From Methylocystis sp. KS32 (GTDB taxonomy: Bacteria > Pseudomonadota > Alphaproteobacteria > Rhizobiales > Beijerinckiaceae), in NCBI GenBank assembly GCA_002862095.1, contig PHSQ01000001.1, positions 1,116,001 through 1,180,000 of the forward strand: DNA of 64,000 bases, in the 5' to 3' direction. The position numbers and the translations under genes are program-made. Below, piece by piece: positions 10,432-19,758 of this stretch. Position 1 is the stretch's first letter, and each line of letters begins with the position of its first letter. Below the pieces are notes generated by a model. That model made no database searches, was not told where the DNA came from, and saw nothing but the letters and a program-made list of their open reading frames with translations.

Positions 10432-11334
10432 GTGATCGATAAACTGGAATTTTTTATAACCTTGGCTAAGGAGCGGAGTTTTTCGCGCGCGGCGGAGCTT
10501 TGCGGGGTCACCCAGCCTACTCTTTCCGCCGGAATAAAGCAGCTCGAGGACACGCTGGGAGTTCTGCTGGTCAACCGCTCCTCGCGCTTTCACGGACTTA
10601 CCGCGGAAGGCGAGCGCGTTCTGATTTGGGCTAAGCGGATTGTCGCCGACGCGCGAGCCATGAGGCTCGAAGTGCGAAACCTGCGCGAAGGCCTCTCAGG
10701 ACAGTTGAAAATCGCCGCCATTCCGACAGCGGTCGGCATCCTCTCCGCTTTGACGGGCCCCTATCTCGAGAAACATCCCGGCGTGAGTTTCAAGGTGCTG
10801 TCAGCGTCCTCGTCGGAAATTCTGACGATGATGGACAATCTCGATATCGACGCCGGCCTCACCTATCTCGACAACGAACCCCTGGGGCGGGTCCGCACGG
10901 AGCCTCTCTATATGGAGCGCTATCGCTTGCTGACGGTGGCGCGCAATCCGCTTGGCGAGCGCGAGTCGGTCACCTGGGCCGAAGTGGGGAAAATCCCTCT
11001 CTGTCTGCTGACTCCAGACATGCAAAATCGGCGGATCGTCGAGTCGCTCGTCGGCGAGGCGGGAGTCGCGCTGGAGGCGGCGATGGAGTCCAACTCCGTC
11101 ATACTGCTCTTCGAGCAGGTGAAGGCGGGACATTGGGCTACGATCATGCCGGAAAAATTGGCCGAAACCTTTGATGTCGGCGGAATGCTTCGCTCGATCC
11201 CGATCGTGGAGCCAGAAGCCGTGCACGAAATAGGGTTGGTGGTTCCTCATCGGGACCCGGTGATACCGCAGGTGGCCGCCCTACTGGCCGAAGCGAGAAA
11301 GCTCGCTCCGTCGCTTGCCCGGAAATCACGATAG
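10432..11334 (+). CDS. fdsR: LysR-family regulator of formate dehydrogenase
   Basis: 300 residues with an N-terminal winged HTH (LAKERSFSRAAELCGVTQPTLSAGIKQLEDTLG, residues 10-42) and a periplasmic-binding-like effector domain. It starts at GTG 10432 with AAGG a few bases upstream; no better ATG exists in frame. It lies in the same direction immediately before fdsG, the position of FdsR in known fds clusters. Formate or a related signal is the likely effector by context. A palindrome of LysR-box form overlaps its stop codon and lies before fdsG, a probable binding site. Confidence 0.88.
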   Translation: MIDKLEFFITLAKERSFSRAAELCGVTQPTLSAGIKQLEDTLGVLLVNRSSRFHGLTAEGERVLIWAKRIVADARAMRLEVRNLREGLSGQLKIAAIPTAVGILSALTGPYLEKHPGVSFKVLSASSSEILTMMDNLDIDAGLTYLDNEPLGRVRTEPLYMERYRLLTVARNPLGERESVTWAEVGKIPLCLLTPDMQNRRIVESLVGEAGVALEAAMESNSVILLFEQVKAGHWATIMPEKLAETFDVGGMLRSIPIVEPEAVHEIGLVVPHRDPVIPQVAALLAEARKLAPSLARKSR

Positions 11335-11346
11335 GGATCGCCTATC
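11330..11346 (+). promoter_or_regulatory. Inverted repeat before fdsG, LysR-box form (ATAG-N7-CTAT)
   Basis: A perfect 6-bp inverted repeat (GATAGG, 5-base spacer, CCTATC) straddles the fdsR stop codon, 113 bases before the fdsG start. It contains T-N11-A, the LysR-family core, and equally ATAG-N7-CTAT, the half-site pattern used by OxyR. Probable operator for the adjacent FdsR; by position and symmetry only. Confidence 0.5.
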
Positions 11347-11458
11347 ATTCGACGATTTAACTCTATTGATCGGCGGGCGCTTTTGCGGCACTGTCGCAAG
11401 AATAAGCAAAAAGGGTGGATTTCGCAACCGCCAAGGCCAAGATCGTCGAGGGAAAGAA

Positions 11459-11935
11459 ATGTCCGCAGCAGCACCGTGGGACGCGGCCCGGGCGCGGGAG
11501 ATCATCTCCGCCCATCTCGGGCTGGAGGGGCCCGCATTGCCAATTCTCCACGCATTGAAAAAAGAATTCGGATACGTGCCTGAGGCGGCTGTGCCGCAGA
11601 TGGCGGACGCGCTGAATATTTCGCGCGCTGAAATGCATGGCGTCGTCACGTTTTACCATGATTTCAATCGCGAGCCTCACGGCCGTCACGTCCTGAAGAT
11701 TTGCCGCGCCGAATCGTGCCAATCCATGGGCGCGGAGAAAATGGCGCTGGATTTCCTCGCCCGCCTCAAGCTGGAGTGGGGTAAGACCACTCCTGATGGT
11801 TCGCTCACCGTGGAGGCCGTTTACTGCTTGGGGCTGTGCTCCCACAGCCCGTCCGCTATGTACGATGGCGAACCAATCGGGCGCGTCGACGGCGCGATGC
11901 TTGACGAACTCGCGCAAGAGGCAAAAAGCGCATGA
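11459..11935 (+). CDS. fdsG: NAD-dependent formate dehydrogenase gamma subunit
   Basis: 158 residues. Thioredoxin-like 2Fe-2S protein homologous to NuoE, with ligands in the pairs CRAESC (C-x4-C) and CLGLC (C-x3-C). It passes electrons between the alpha subunit and the flavin-containing beta subunit of the soluble molybdenum formate dehydrogenase. ATG 11459 is preceded by GGAAAGAA; the frame is open upstream to 11315 but that part is not family-like. The stop overlaps the fdsB start by 4 bases. Confidence 0.95.
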   Translation: MSAAAPWDAARAREIISAHLGLEGPALPILHALKKEFGYVPEAAVPQMADALNISRAEMHGVVTFYHDFNREPHGRHVLKICRAESCQSMGAEKMALDFLARLKLEWGKTTPDGSLTVEAVYCLGLCSHSPSAMYDGEPIGRVDGAMLDELAQEAKSA

Positions 11936-13485
11936 CCAAGATCTACATACCCCGCGACATGGCCGCTATCGCGATGGGCGCCAAGCGCGTCGTCGCCGCT
12001 GTCCAGAAGGAAGCTGCGTCGCGCGGGATTAACATTGAAATCATTCGCAATGGCTCTCGTGGGATGTTGTGGTTGGAGCCGTTGATCGAGGTTGAGACCC
12101 CTGCGGGCCGCATAGGCTATGGTCCTGTCAAGCCGGGCGACGTCGGGTCGCTATTCGACGCCGGCTTTCTCTCCGGCGGGGCGCATCCTCTCGGCATTGG
12201 GAAGGTCGAAGAGCATCCTTATTTTGCGCGCCAGCGCCGCGTCACCTTCCAGCGTTGCGGCGTTATCGACCCTGTGTCCTGTGCGGAATATATCGCGCAT
12301 GGTGGATACAAGGGGCTCGATCGGGCGTTCCAGATCGGTCCGGAAGCCACGATCGCCGAAATTGCGGCTTCGGGCCTGCGTGGCAGAGGCGGGGCGGGTT
12401 TTCCGACCGGCGTCAAATGGAAGACGGTCGCCGATTGTCCCGCCGACAAGCGCTATGTAGTCGTCAATGCGGACGAAGGCGATTCCGGCACTTTCGCCGA
12501 CCGAATGATCATGGAGGGCGATCCTTTCTCGCTGATCGAGGGCATGACGATTTGCGCCTTCGCCATCGGCTCGGACAAGGGATACGTCTACCTGCGGTCG
12601 GAATATCCCGTCGTCGCGGAAATCTTCAATGAATCGCTCGCCGCCGCCAAGGCCGCCGGGGTGCTCGGTAAGAATATTCGCGGGTCTAATCTTTCCTTCG
12701 ACATCGAGTTGCGCATAGGCGCCGGCGCGTATGTCTGCGGCGAGGAAACCTCGCTGCTCGAGAGTCTCGAAGGGAAGCGCGGAATCGTGCGCGCGAAGCC
12801 GCCGCTGCCGGCTCATGCCGGTTTGTTCGGTAAGCCGACGGTGGTCAATAACGTGCTCTCGATGGCGACCGCGCCGATGATTCTCGCGGACGGCGGGGCC
12901 GCCTATCACGCCTTGGGCATGGATCGTTCGCGCGGCACTATCCCGTTGCAGATCGCGGGTAATGTCAAATACGCCGGCCTTTGCGAGGTCCCTTTCGGCT
13001 TGACCCTTGACGAGATCGTCAATGACATTGGCGGCGGCACGTTGTCCGGGCGTCCGGTTCGCGCCGTGCAGGTCGGCGGTCCGCTTGGCGCCTATCTTCC
13101 CGTTTCTCTTTTCGATACGCGCTTCGACTACGAAGCCTATGTCAAGGTGGACAGCCTGATTGGACATGGAGGCCTCGTCGTTTTCGACGACACGGTCGAT
13201 ATGTCCTGGATGGCCCGCTTCGGCATGGAGTTCTGCGCCATAGAAAGCTGCGGCAAATGCACGCCCTGTCGCATCGGATCGACGCGCGGGGTGGAGACTA
13301 TCGACAAGATCCGCGCGGGCGAGAACGCTGCGGCTAACATCGAGTTGCTCAAGGACTTGTGCAACACGATGAAGTTTGGTTCCCTATGCGCCCTGGGAGG
13401 GTTTGCGCCCTATCCAGTGGAAAGCGCGTTGCGTCATTTCCCCGAAGACTTCCAAAAGCCGGCCCTTGAAGCCGCCGCCGAGTGA
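11932..13485 (+). CDS. fdsB: NAD-dependent formate dehydrogenase beta subunit
   Basis: 517 residues, NuoF-like with an N-terminal thioredoxin-like extension (about 1-110) lacking cluster cysteines. The FMN/NADH domain has GLRGRGGAGFPTGVKW and NADEGDSGTFADR. It is followed by the SLBB region (IGAGAYVCGEETSLLESLEG) and the C-terminal 4Fe-4S ligands in ESCGKCTPCRIG. It reduces NAD+ with electrons from formate. Coupled to fdsG by a 4-base overlap; fdsA starts 11 bases after the stop. Confidence 0.96.
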   Translation: MTKIYIPRDMAAIAMGAKRVVAAVQKEAASRGINIEIIRNGSRGMLWLEPLIEVETPAGRIGYGPVKPGDVGSLFDAGFLSGGAHPLGIGKVEEHPYFARQRRVTFQRCGVIDPVSCAEYIAHGGYKGLDRAFQIGPEATIAEIAASGLRGRGGAGFPTGVKWKTVADCPADKRYVVVNADEGDSGTFADRMIMEGDPFSLIEGMTICAFAIGSDKGYVYLRSEYPVVAEIFNESLAAAKAAGVLGKNIRGSNLSFDIELRIGAGAYVCGEETSLLESLEGKRGIVRAKPPLPAHAGLFGKPTVVNNVLSMATAPMILADGGAAYHALGMDRSRGTIPLQIAGNVKYAGLCEVPFGLTLDEIVNDIGGGTLSGRPVRAVQVGGPLGAYLPVSLFDTRFDYEAYVKVDSLIGHGGLVVFDDTVDMSWMARFGMEFCAIESCGKCTPCRIGSTRGVETIDKIRAGENAAANIELLKDLCNTMKFGSLCALGGFAPYPVESALRHFPEDFQKPALEAAAE

Positions 13486-13495
13486 GGTATTGACC

Positions 13496-16375
13496 ATGAG
13501 CCTGATCAAGGAAATCGATTTCGGAACTCCCGAATCGAAGTCGTCGAAGCTGGTGACGCTAACGATCGACGGGCAGACCGTCACCGTGCCCGAGGGCACG
13601 TCGATCATGCGCGCGGCGATGGAGGTCGGGACGGAAATCCCGAAGCTTTGCGCTACGGACAGCATCAAGGCCTTCGGTTCTTGCCGTCTCTGCGTGATCG
13701 AGGTTGATGGACGCAACGGCACGCCGGCTTCCTGCACGACCCCGGTCGCGCCCGGCATTGCGGTCCACACCCAGACTCCTCGCCTGAAGGCCATCCGTCG
13801 CGGCGTCATGGAGCTATATATTTCAGATCACCCGCTGGACTGTCTCACATGCGCCGCCAACGGGGATTGCGAGTTGCAGGACATGGCCGGCGCGGTCGGT
13901 CTGCGGGACGTGCGTTACGGCTATGACGGCGTCAACCACGTTTTCGCCCGCAACAACGGCTCGGCCAATTTCAATTGGATGCCAAAGGACGAGTCGAACC
14001 CTTATTTCACCTACGATCCGTCGAAGTGCATCGTCTGTAATCGTTGCGTCCGCGCATGCGAGGAAGTGCAGGGAACCTTCGCTCTGACGATCAGCGGCCG
14101 CGGCTTCGGCAGTCGTGTGGCGGCCGGCATGGACGAAGCCTTCATGGAGTCGGAATGCGTCTCCTGCGGCGCTTGCGTCCAGGCCTGTCCCACGGCGACC
14201 CTGACCGAAAAATCCGTGATCGAAATTGGTCAGCCGGAACATTCGGAAATAACCACTTGCGCCTATTGCGGCGTGGGTTGCACATTCAAGGCGGAGATGC
14301 GCGGCGAGGAAGTCGTGCGCATGGTCCCCTGGAAGGACGGCAAAGCCAATCACGGCCATAGCTGCATCAAGGGCCGCTTCGCTTACGGTTATGCGCTGCA
14401 CCGCGAGCGCATTTTGAATCCCATGATCCGCGACTCGATCCTTGAGCCATGGCGGGTCGTTTCATGGGAGGAGGCGATCGGCTTCACCGCTCGCCGCTTC
14501 AAGGAAATCCAGGATAAATACGGCAAGAAATCGGTCGGCGTCATTACGTCGTCGCGTTGCACCAACGAGGAGAGCTACCTCGTTCAGAAGCTTGCTCGCG
14601 CCGGTTTCGGCAACAACAATACCGACACCTGCGCTCGCGTTTGCCATTCGCCGACCGGCTATGGCCTTAACCAGGCCTTCGGCACCTCGGCGGGGACGCA
14701 GGATTTCGACTCGGTCGACGACTCCGACGTCATCGTTGTCATCGGGGCCAATCCGACTGACGCTCATCCGGTGTTTGGCTCGCGCATGAAGAAACGCCTG
14801 CGCGAGGGAGCCAAGCTGATCGTCATCGACCCTCGCCGTATCGACCTGGTTCGCTCGCCTCATATCAAGGCCGATTATCACCTGGCTCTCAAGCCCGGCG
14901 CCAACGTCGCCGTGGTCACCGCCATGGCTCATGTCATCGTCACGGAAGGTCTCGCCAACGAAGCCTATGTTCGCGAACGCTGCGACTGGGACGAGTACCA
15001 GGATTGGGCTTCTTTCGTCGCCGAGGAGCGCAACAGTCCCGAAGCGACCGAGAAGCTCACGGGCGTGCCGGCGGCGGAGTTGCGCGCCGCCGCGCGCCTC
15101 TACGCCACGGGCGGCAATGCCGCGATCTATTACGGTCTCGGCGTTACCGAACACAGCCAAGGCTCCACCACCGTGATGGGCATCGCCAATCTGGCGATGG
15201 CGACCGGCAATCTTGGCCGGCGTGGCGTCGGCGTGAATCCGCTGCGCGGCCAGAATAATGTCCAGGGCTCCTGCGACATGGGTTCCTTCCCGCACGAACT
15301 GCCGGGTTATCAGCATATATCCGGCGAGAAAGCTCGCGCGGCGTTCGAGGCGGAATGGGGCGTCACGTTGGACCCCGAGCCTGGTCTACGCATCAATAAT
15401 ATGTTCGACGCCGCTGTGGACGGAACCTTCAAAGGCCTCTATGTGCAGGGCGAGGACATTCTTCAGTCGGATCCCGACACCAAACATGTCTCCGCCGGTC
15501 TCGCCGCGATGGAGTTGATCGTCGTGCAGGACTTGTTCCTGGTGGAGACAGCCAACTACGCCCATGTGTTCCTGCCGGGAGCGAGCTTCCTGGAGAAGGA
15601 CGGCACCTTCACCAACGCGGAGCGTCGCGTTCAGTTGGTTCGCAAGGTCATGAGCCCGAAGAACGGCTATGGCGATTGGGAGATCACCCAGTTGATCGCC
15701 AACGCCATGGGCCTCAACTGGACCTACACCCATCCCAGCCAGATCATGGACGAAATCGCGAGGACGACGCCCAGTTTCCGGGGCGTATCCTTCGACAAGC
15801 TCGCCGAGGAAGGCTCGGTGCAATGGCCCTGCAACGACGAAAATCCGCATGGCGTGCCGATCATGCACATCAACGGTTTCTCGCGAGGCAAGGGGAAATT
15901 CGTCATCACCGAATATGTGCCGACGGATGAAAAGACTGGACCGAGGTTCCCGCTGCTGCTGACCACCGGCCGTATACTGTCGCAATATAATGTCGGCGCT
16001 CAAACGCGGCGCACCGAAAACAGCAATTGGCATCCCGAGGACGTGCTCGAAATTCATCCGCATGACGCGGAGAATCGTGGCGTGAAGGATGGTGATTGGG
16101 TGCGGGTGCAAAGCCGCGCCGGCGATGCTTCGCTCCGAGCCAGGATCACTGATCGCGTCGCTCCTGGCGTGGTCTACACCACCTTCCATCATCCGGTGAC
16201 GCAGGCGAATGTGATCACGACCGACAATTCCGACTGGGCCACCAATTGCCCGGAATACAAGGTCACAGCAGTACAGGTTTCGCCGTCGAACGGCCCGACC
16301 GAATGGCAGCAAAAGTATCAGGAATTGTCGGAAGCGAGCCGTCGCATAGCGGGCGCCATCGACGCCGCGGAATGA
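13496..16375 (+). CDS. fdsA: NAD-dependent formate dehydrogenase alpha (catalytic) subunit
   Basis: 959 residues, the bis-MGD molybdenum catalytic subunit oxidising formate to CO2. Cluster ligands visible in order: 2Fe-2S (Cys52, 63, 66, 80); His-Cys3 4Fe-4S (His112, Cys116, 119, 125); two ferredoxin-type 4Fe-4S (178/181/184/188 and 221/224/227/231); and the active-site-proximal 4Fe-4S (Cys255, 258, 262, 290). The molybdenum ligand aligns with Cys383 in ARVCHSPT, followed by the catalytic His384, so this is a cysteine and not a selenocysteine enzyme. ATG 13496 was preferred to the longer frame beginning inside fdsB because NuoG-like homology begins here. The stop overlaps the start of fdhD. 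Confidence 0.97.
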   Translation: MSLIKEIDFGTPESKSSKLVTLTIDGQTVTVPEGTSIMRAAMEVGTEIPKLCATDSIKAFGSCRLCVIEVDGRNGTPASCTTPVAPGIAVHTQTPRLKAIRRGVMELYISDHPLDCLTCAANGDCELQDMAGAVGLRDVRYGYDGVNHVFARNNGSANFNWMPKDESNPYFTYDPSKCIVCNRCVRACEEVQGTFALTISGRGFGSRVAAGMDEAFMESECVSCGACVQACPTATLTEKSVIEIGQPEHSEITTCAYCGVGCTFKAEMRGEEVVRMVPWKDGKANHGHSCIKGRFAYGYALHRERILNPMIRDSILEPWRVVSWEEAIGFTARRFKEIQDKYGKKSVGVITSSRCTNEESYLVQKLARAGFGNNNTDTCARVCHSPTGYGLNQAFGTSAGTQDFDSVDDSDVIVVIGANPTDAHPVFGSRMKKRLREGAKLIVIDPRRIDLVRSPHIKADYHLALKPGANVAVVTAMAHVIVTEGLANEAYVRERCDWDEYQDWASFVAEERNSPEATEKLTGVPAAELRAAARLYATGGNAAIYYGLGVTEHSQGSTTVMGIANLAMATGNLGRRGVGVNPLRGQNNVQGSCDMGSFPHELPGYQHISGEKARAAFEAEWGVTLDPEPGLRINNMFDAAVDGTFKGLYVQGEDILQSDPDTKHVSAGLAAMELIVVQDLFLVETANYAHVFLPGASFLEKDGTFTNAERRVQLVRKVMSPKNGYGDWEITQLIANAMGLNWTYTHPSQIMDEIARTTPSFRGVSFDKLAEEGSVQWPCNDENPHGVPIMHINGFSRGKGKFVITEYVPTDEKTGPRFPLLLTTGRILSQYNVGAQTRRTENSNWHPEDVLEIHPHDAENRGVKDGDWVRVQSRAGDASLRARITDRVAPGVVYTTFHHPVTQANVITTDNSDWATNCPEYKVTAVQVSPSNGPTEWQQKYQELSEASRRIAGAIDAAE

Positions 16376-17199
16376 ATCAGGCCGTCCCGGAGCCGGTGGT
16401 GAAGGTTCCTTGTCTGGCGCGCCGCGACGAAACGACCGCGCCAGCGTCGAGGGTGATCCCCGAGGAAACGCCGATTGCGTTTACCTTCGGGGGGACCACT
16501 CATGCCGTGATGATGGCGACGCCCGCCGATCTGGAAGACTTCGCTGTGGGCTTCGCAATTACCGAGGGACTGATCGACGCCGGAAACCTCGACGTCGAGG
16601 TCGTCGCCAGCGAGCTTGGCGTCGAGCTTCGAAGCTGGCTCCCCGGCGACAGGCAGCGGGATTATGCCGACCGCAGGCGCTCCATGGCGGGGCCAACGGG
16701 ATGCGGGCTCTGCGGAATCGAGAGTCTGGAGCAGGCCGCCCGTCAAGCCTCGCCGGTCAAAGGCTCTCTTCGTGTTTCGGCGGCGGAATTGACGGCGGCG
16801 ATGGACCGCCTTCCCGGCGAGCAGAGGTTAAATCGGCAAACCCGCGCGGTTCATGCGGCGGCTTTTTGGAGTCCTGTAACCGGTGAGTTGTTCTTGCGGG
16901 AGGACGTCGGCCGGCACAACGCGCTCGATAAGCTTGCCGGCGCGTTGGCGCGACACGGTGTCGCGGGAAGTTCGGGGGTCGTGCTGATGACCAGTCGGGT
17001 CTCCGTCGAACTCGTGCAGAAGGCGTCGCGCATTGGCGCGTCGATGATCGCGGCGATTTCCGCGCCGACGGCGCTCGCAGTGCGGACGGCGGACGCTTGC
17101 GGCATGACGCTTGTCGCGGTAATGCGAGGGCGCGACTTTGAAGTCTTCACCCACCCATCCCGCATTCTCGAACAGGCGCCCCTACATGTCGTCGCATAG
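16372..17199 (+). CDS. fdhD: Formate dehydrogenase accessory sulfurtransferase FdhD (FdsC)
   Basis: 275 residues. It transfers sulfur from a cysteine desulfurase to the bis-MGD cofactor before insertion into the catalytic subunit. The functional cysteine pair is in GPTGCGLCGIES, and the cofactor-binding fold shows EDVGRHNALDKLAG and MTSRVSVELVQKA. It occupies the fdsC position of the fdsGBACD order, and ATG 16372 overlaps the fdsA stop (ATGA). A longer open frame inside fdsA is not used. Confidence 0.95.
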   Translation: MNQAVPEPVVKVPCLARRDETTAPASRVIPEETPIAFTFGGTTHAVMMATPADLEDFAVGFAITEGLIDAGNLDVEVVASELGVELRSWLPGDRQRDYADRRRSMAGPTGCGLCGIESLEQAARQASPVKGSLRVSAAELTAAMDRLPGEQRLNRQTRAVHAAAFWSPVTGELFLREDVGRHNALDKLAGALARHGVAGSSGVVLMTSRVSVELVQKASRIGASMIAAISAPTALAVRTADACGMTLVAVMRGRDFEVFTHPSRILEQAPLHVVA

Positions 17200-17431
17200 C
17201 TCGGTCGATACACTTGTGAAAATGGCTAATCAGATCGGCGATTTTTTCGGCTCCCAAAAGTCGGTCGACAGGACCGCGGGGATCGTGGATCACATCCAGA
17301 AATTCTGGGATCCGCGCATGCGCGCCAATATCATCGACCATGTCGCTCATGGCGGCGCCGGATTGAATCCGCTGGTTCTCGAAGCGATCCACAGGCTCGC
17401 CGAGACGACTGGGGCGAAGGCCTCGAAATAA
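17186..17431 (+). CDS. fdsD: Formate dehydrogenase delta subunit
   Basis: 81 residues from ATG 17186 (or 70 from ATG 17222, MANQIGDFF). Small protein with the FdsD pattern KMANQIGDFF...DHIQKFWDPRMR. It is needed for assembly or activity of the soluble formate dehydrogenase and has no catalytic motifs. It overlaps the fdhD end by 14 bases and closes the fds operon. The shorter start would avoid most of the overlap; both are plausible. Confidence 0.92.
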   Translation: MSSHSSVDTLVKMANQIGDFFGSQKSVDRTAGIVDHIQKFWDPRMRANIIDHVAHGGAGLNPLVLEAIHRLAETTGAKASK

Positions 17432-17541
17432 ACCCCGCGCATTGGCGTTTTTGAGGTCCGGCGGAGAGCGGGAAGCTTTTTAACCGTTGCGACCGACGGA
17501 ACATCAATGAAGGCGCGCGGAGTCCGATCCACAGGGACGAA

Positions 17542-19674
17542 ATGAGCCGCCGCGACAAGACTGCCGAGAAAGCGCCTTGCTTGAACGCCTTGGGCGCGAC
17601 GCCGCCAAGAGCGGAACGCAGACCGACGCAGCGCTCGTATCACGAGCGGAAGCTTGAAGACCCCTATCACTGGCTCGCCGCGGAGAATTGGCGGGACGTG
17701 CTGCGCGATCCCAAAGCGCTGCCGGAAGAAATCGCACAACTGCTCAGAGCCGAGAACGCCTATTGCGACGCGGTTTTGACGCCATTGAAGAGCCTGCGCG
17801 CGGCGCTCATCGTGGAAATGCGTGGACGGATCAAGGAAGACGACTCGGAGCCGCCGTGGCCGGACGGGCCCTTTGCCTACTTCGAGCGCTATCGCGACGG
17901 GGGCGAACATCCGCTCTACTGCCGCACGCCTCGTGGCGGAGGCGCGACGGAAATTCTTCTTGATGGAGACGAACTCGCGCGAGACGTCGAATTTTTCGAA
18001 ATCGGCGACACCGCTCATTCGCCCGATCATGCTCAGCTTGGCTGGAGCGTCGACGACAAGGGCTCGGAACTTTATTCAATTCGCACCCGCGCCCTGAGCA
18101 AGGGCGCCGACCGGCCGGACATCGTGCGCGAGACCGACGGAACCGTCGTCTGGAGCAGGGACTCAAGCAGTTTTTATTACGTCCGCGTCGACGAAAATCA
18201 TCGAACCGCCGAGGTCTACCGCCATGTTGTGGGAACCGATCCCTCGACGGACGGACTTGTTCTGGCGGAGAACGACGCCTCGTGGTTCGTTTCCCTGCGC
18301 GAGAGTCGCTGCGGGCGTTTCGCCGTGGTTTCGATCCACGGCCACGACGCGAGCGAATGCCATCTGATCGACCTTCGCGACGCTTCGATAAAGCCGCGCT
18401 GCGTGGCGCCGCGGGAGCCGCGCCTGCGCTACGACGTCGAACCGCATGGCGATGTTCTCTATATCCACGCCAATGCGGACGGCGCTAGCGATTTCGAAAT
18501 CGTGACCGCGCCTTTGGCCTCGGCGTCGCGGGGCGATTGGCGCCCGGTGGTTGCGCACCGACCGGGCCGCATGATCGTGATCTGCACCGTTTACGCGCGC
18601 CATCTGGCGTGGGTCGAAAGAGAGAATTCGCTGCCGCGCCTTGTCATACGAGAGCTCTCGAGCGGCGAGGAGCACGCCATCGCCTTCGATGAAGAGGCCT
18701 ATGCGATTTATCTTCAGCCGGGCCTCGAATTCGGCACGACGACGCTGCGTTTCACCTATTCGTCGATGACGACTCCTGCCGAGACCTATGACTACGATAT
18801 GATCTCGCGAGAGCGCGTGCTGCGCAAGCGGGAGGAGATACCGAGCGGCCACGACCCCAGGAATTACGTGACGCGCCGACTTTTCGCGACGGCGGAAGAT
18901 GGCGAAAGCGTGCCGATCACCTTGTTGCATCGGGCGGATTTCTCGCCCGGCGCGGGCGGGCCGTTGCTTCTCTATGGCTATGGAGCCTATGGTCACGCCT
19001 TGTCCGCCGCCTTCGACTCCACTGTCCTGTCTCTCGTCGATCGGGGCCTCGTTTATGCCTTTGCCCATACACGCGGGGGCACGGACAAGGGTTGGAACTG
19101 GTACGAAAAGGGCAAACTCGAATTCAAGACCAATAGTTTTGGCGACTTTATCGCATGCGCCCGTCATCTGATCGCGACGGGCTACACGCGCAAAGGCGGC
19201 ATAGTCGCGCAAGGGGCGAGCGCCGGGGGGATGCTGATGGGCGCGGCCGCCAATTTGGCGCCGGAGCTTTTCGCCGGCGTGGTCGCGGGCGTCCCCTTCG
19301 TCGATGTGTTGAATACGATGCTTCGCGACGACTTGCCGCTGACGCCTCCCGAATGGCTGGAGTGGGGCAATCCGATCTCCGACGCCGCAGCCTATGACCG
19401 GCTCGCGTCCTATTCGCCTTACGACAATGTGAGCGCCCAAAACTACCCGCCGATTCTTGCGCTCGCTGGCCTGACCGACCCCAGAGTGACCTATTGGGAG
19501 CCGCTCAAATGGGTGCAGCGCCTGCGCGCCACCATGACCGCCGGCGGCCCGATTTTGTTACATACGCAAATGGGCGCGGGCCACGCCGGCGCCTCCGGCC
19601 GTTTCGAGCGGCTCGACGAGATCGCTCTCGAATATGCTTTCGCCCTCGCCTGCGCGGCGCAAAGCCAGTCTTAG
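17542..19674 (+). CDS. ptrB: Oligopeptidase B-type S9 peptidase
   Basis: 710 residues. An N-terminal seven-bladed propeller (about 60-440) is followed by an alpha/beta hydrolase domain with the nucleophile Ser560 in QGASAGGMLMG. The late segment (GHAGASGRFERLDE) places the catalytic His. The stretch VDVLNTMLRDDLPLTPPEWLEWGNP is characteristic of oligopeptidase B, which cleaves short peptides after Arg or Lys in the cytoplasm. No signal peptide. It is a separate unit 110 bases after fdsD, with no functional link to it evident. Confidence 0.93.
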   Translation: MSRRDKTAEKAPCLNALGATPPRAERRPTQRSYHERKLEDPYHWLAAENWRDVLRDPKALPEEIAQLLRAENAYCDAVLTPLKSLRAALIVEMRGRIKEDDSEPPWPDGPFAYFERYRDGGEHPLYCRTPRGGGATEILLDGDELARDVEFFEIGDTAHSPDHAQLGWSVDDKGSELYSIRTRALSKGADRPDIVRETDGTVVWSRDSSSFYYVRVDENHRTAEVYRHVVGTDPSTDGLVLAENDASWFVSLRESRCGRFAVVSIHGHDASECHLIDLRDASIKPRCVAPREPRLRYDVEPHGDVLYIHANADGASDFEIVTAPLASASRGDWRPVVAHRPGRMIVICTVYARHLAWVERENSLPRLVIRELSSGEEHAIAFDEEAYAIYLQPGLEFGTTTLRFTYSSMTTPAETYDYDMISRERVLRKREEIPSGHDPRNYVTRRLFATAEDGESVPITLLHRADFSPGAGGPLLLYGYGAYGHALSAAFDSTVLSLVDRGLVYAFAHTRGGTDKGWNWYEKGKLEFKTNSFGDFIACARHLIATGYTRKGGIVAQGASAGGMLMGAAANLAPELFAGVVAGVPFVDVLNTMLRDDLPLTPPEWLEWGNPISDAAAYDRLASYSPYDNVSAQNYPPILALAGLTDPRVTYWEPLKWVQRLRATMTAGGPILLHTQMGAGHAGASGRFERLDEIALEYAFALACAAQSQS

Positions 19675-19758
19675 ACTTTATCGCGCGCGCGGCTGCCGCT
19701 AAATTAGGCGAGGCGCAACCACGCCCGCGCCCGCAAGCGCCAATGAAGAGAGCCCCAA

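Noticed and set aside
10801..11250. Minus-strand frame inside fdsR
   Set aside because: Shadow of the LysR gene with no ribosome site or family features.
12151..13167. 338-codon minus-strand frame inside fdsB
   Set aside because: Shadow frame opposite a fully conserved dehydrogenase subunit; no motifs.
19675..19758. Possible SAM-II riboswitch before metY (stretch GCTAAATTAGG)
   Set aside because: Only a loose resemblance to the GCTAAA core; the pairing expected for the pseudoknot could not be built.
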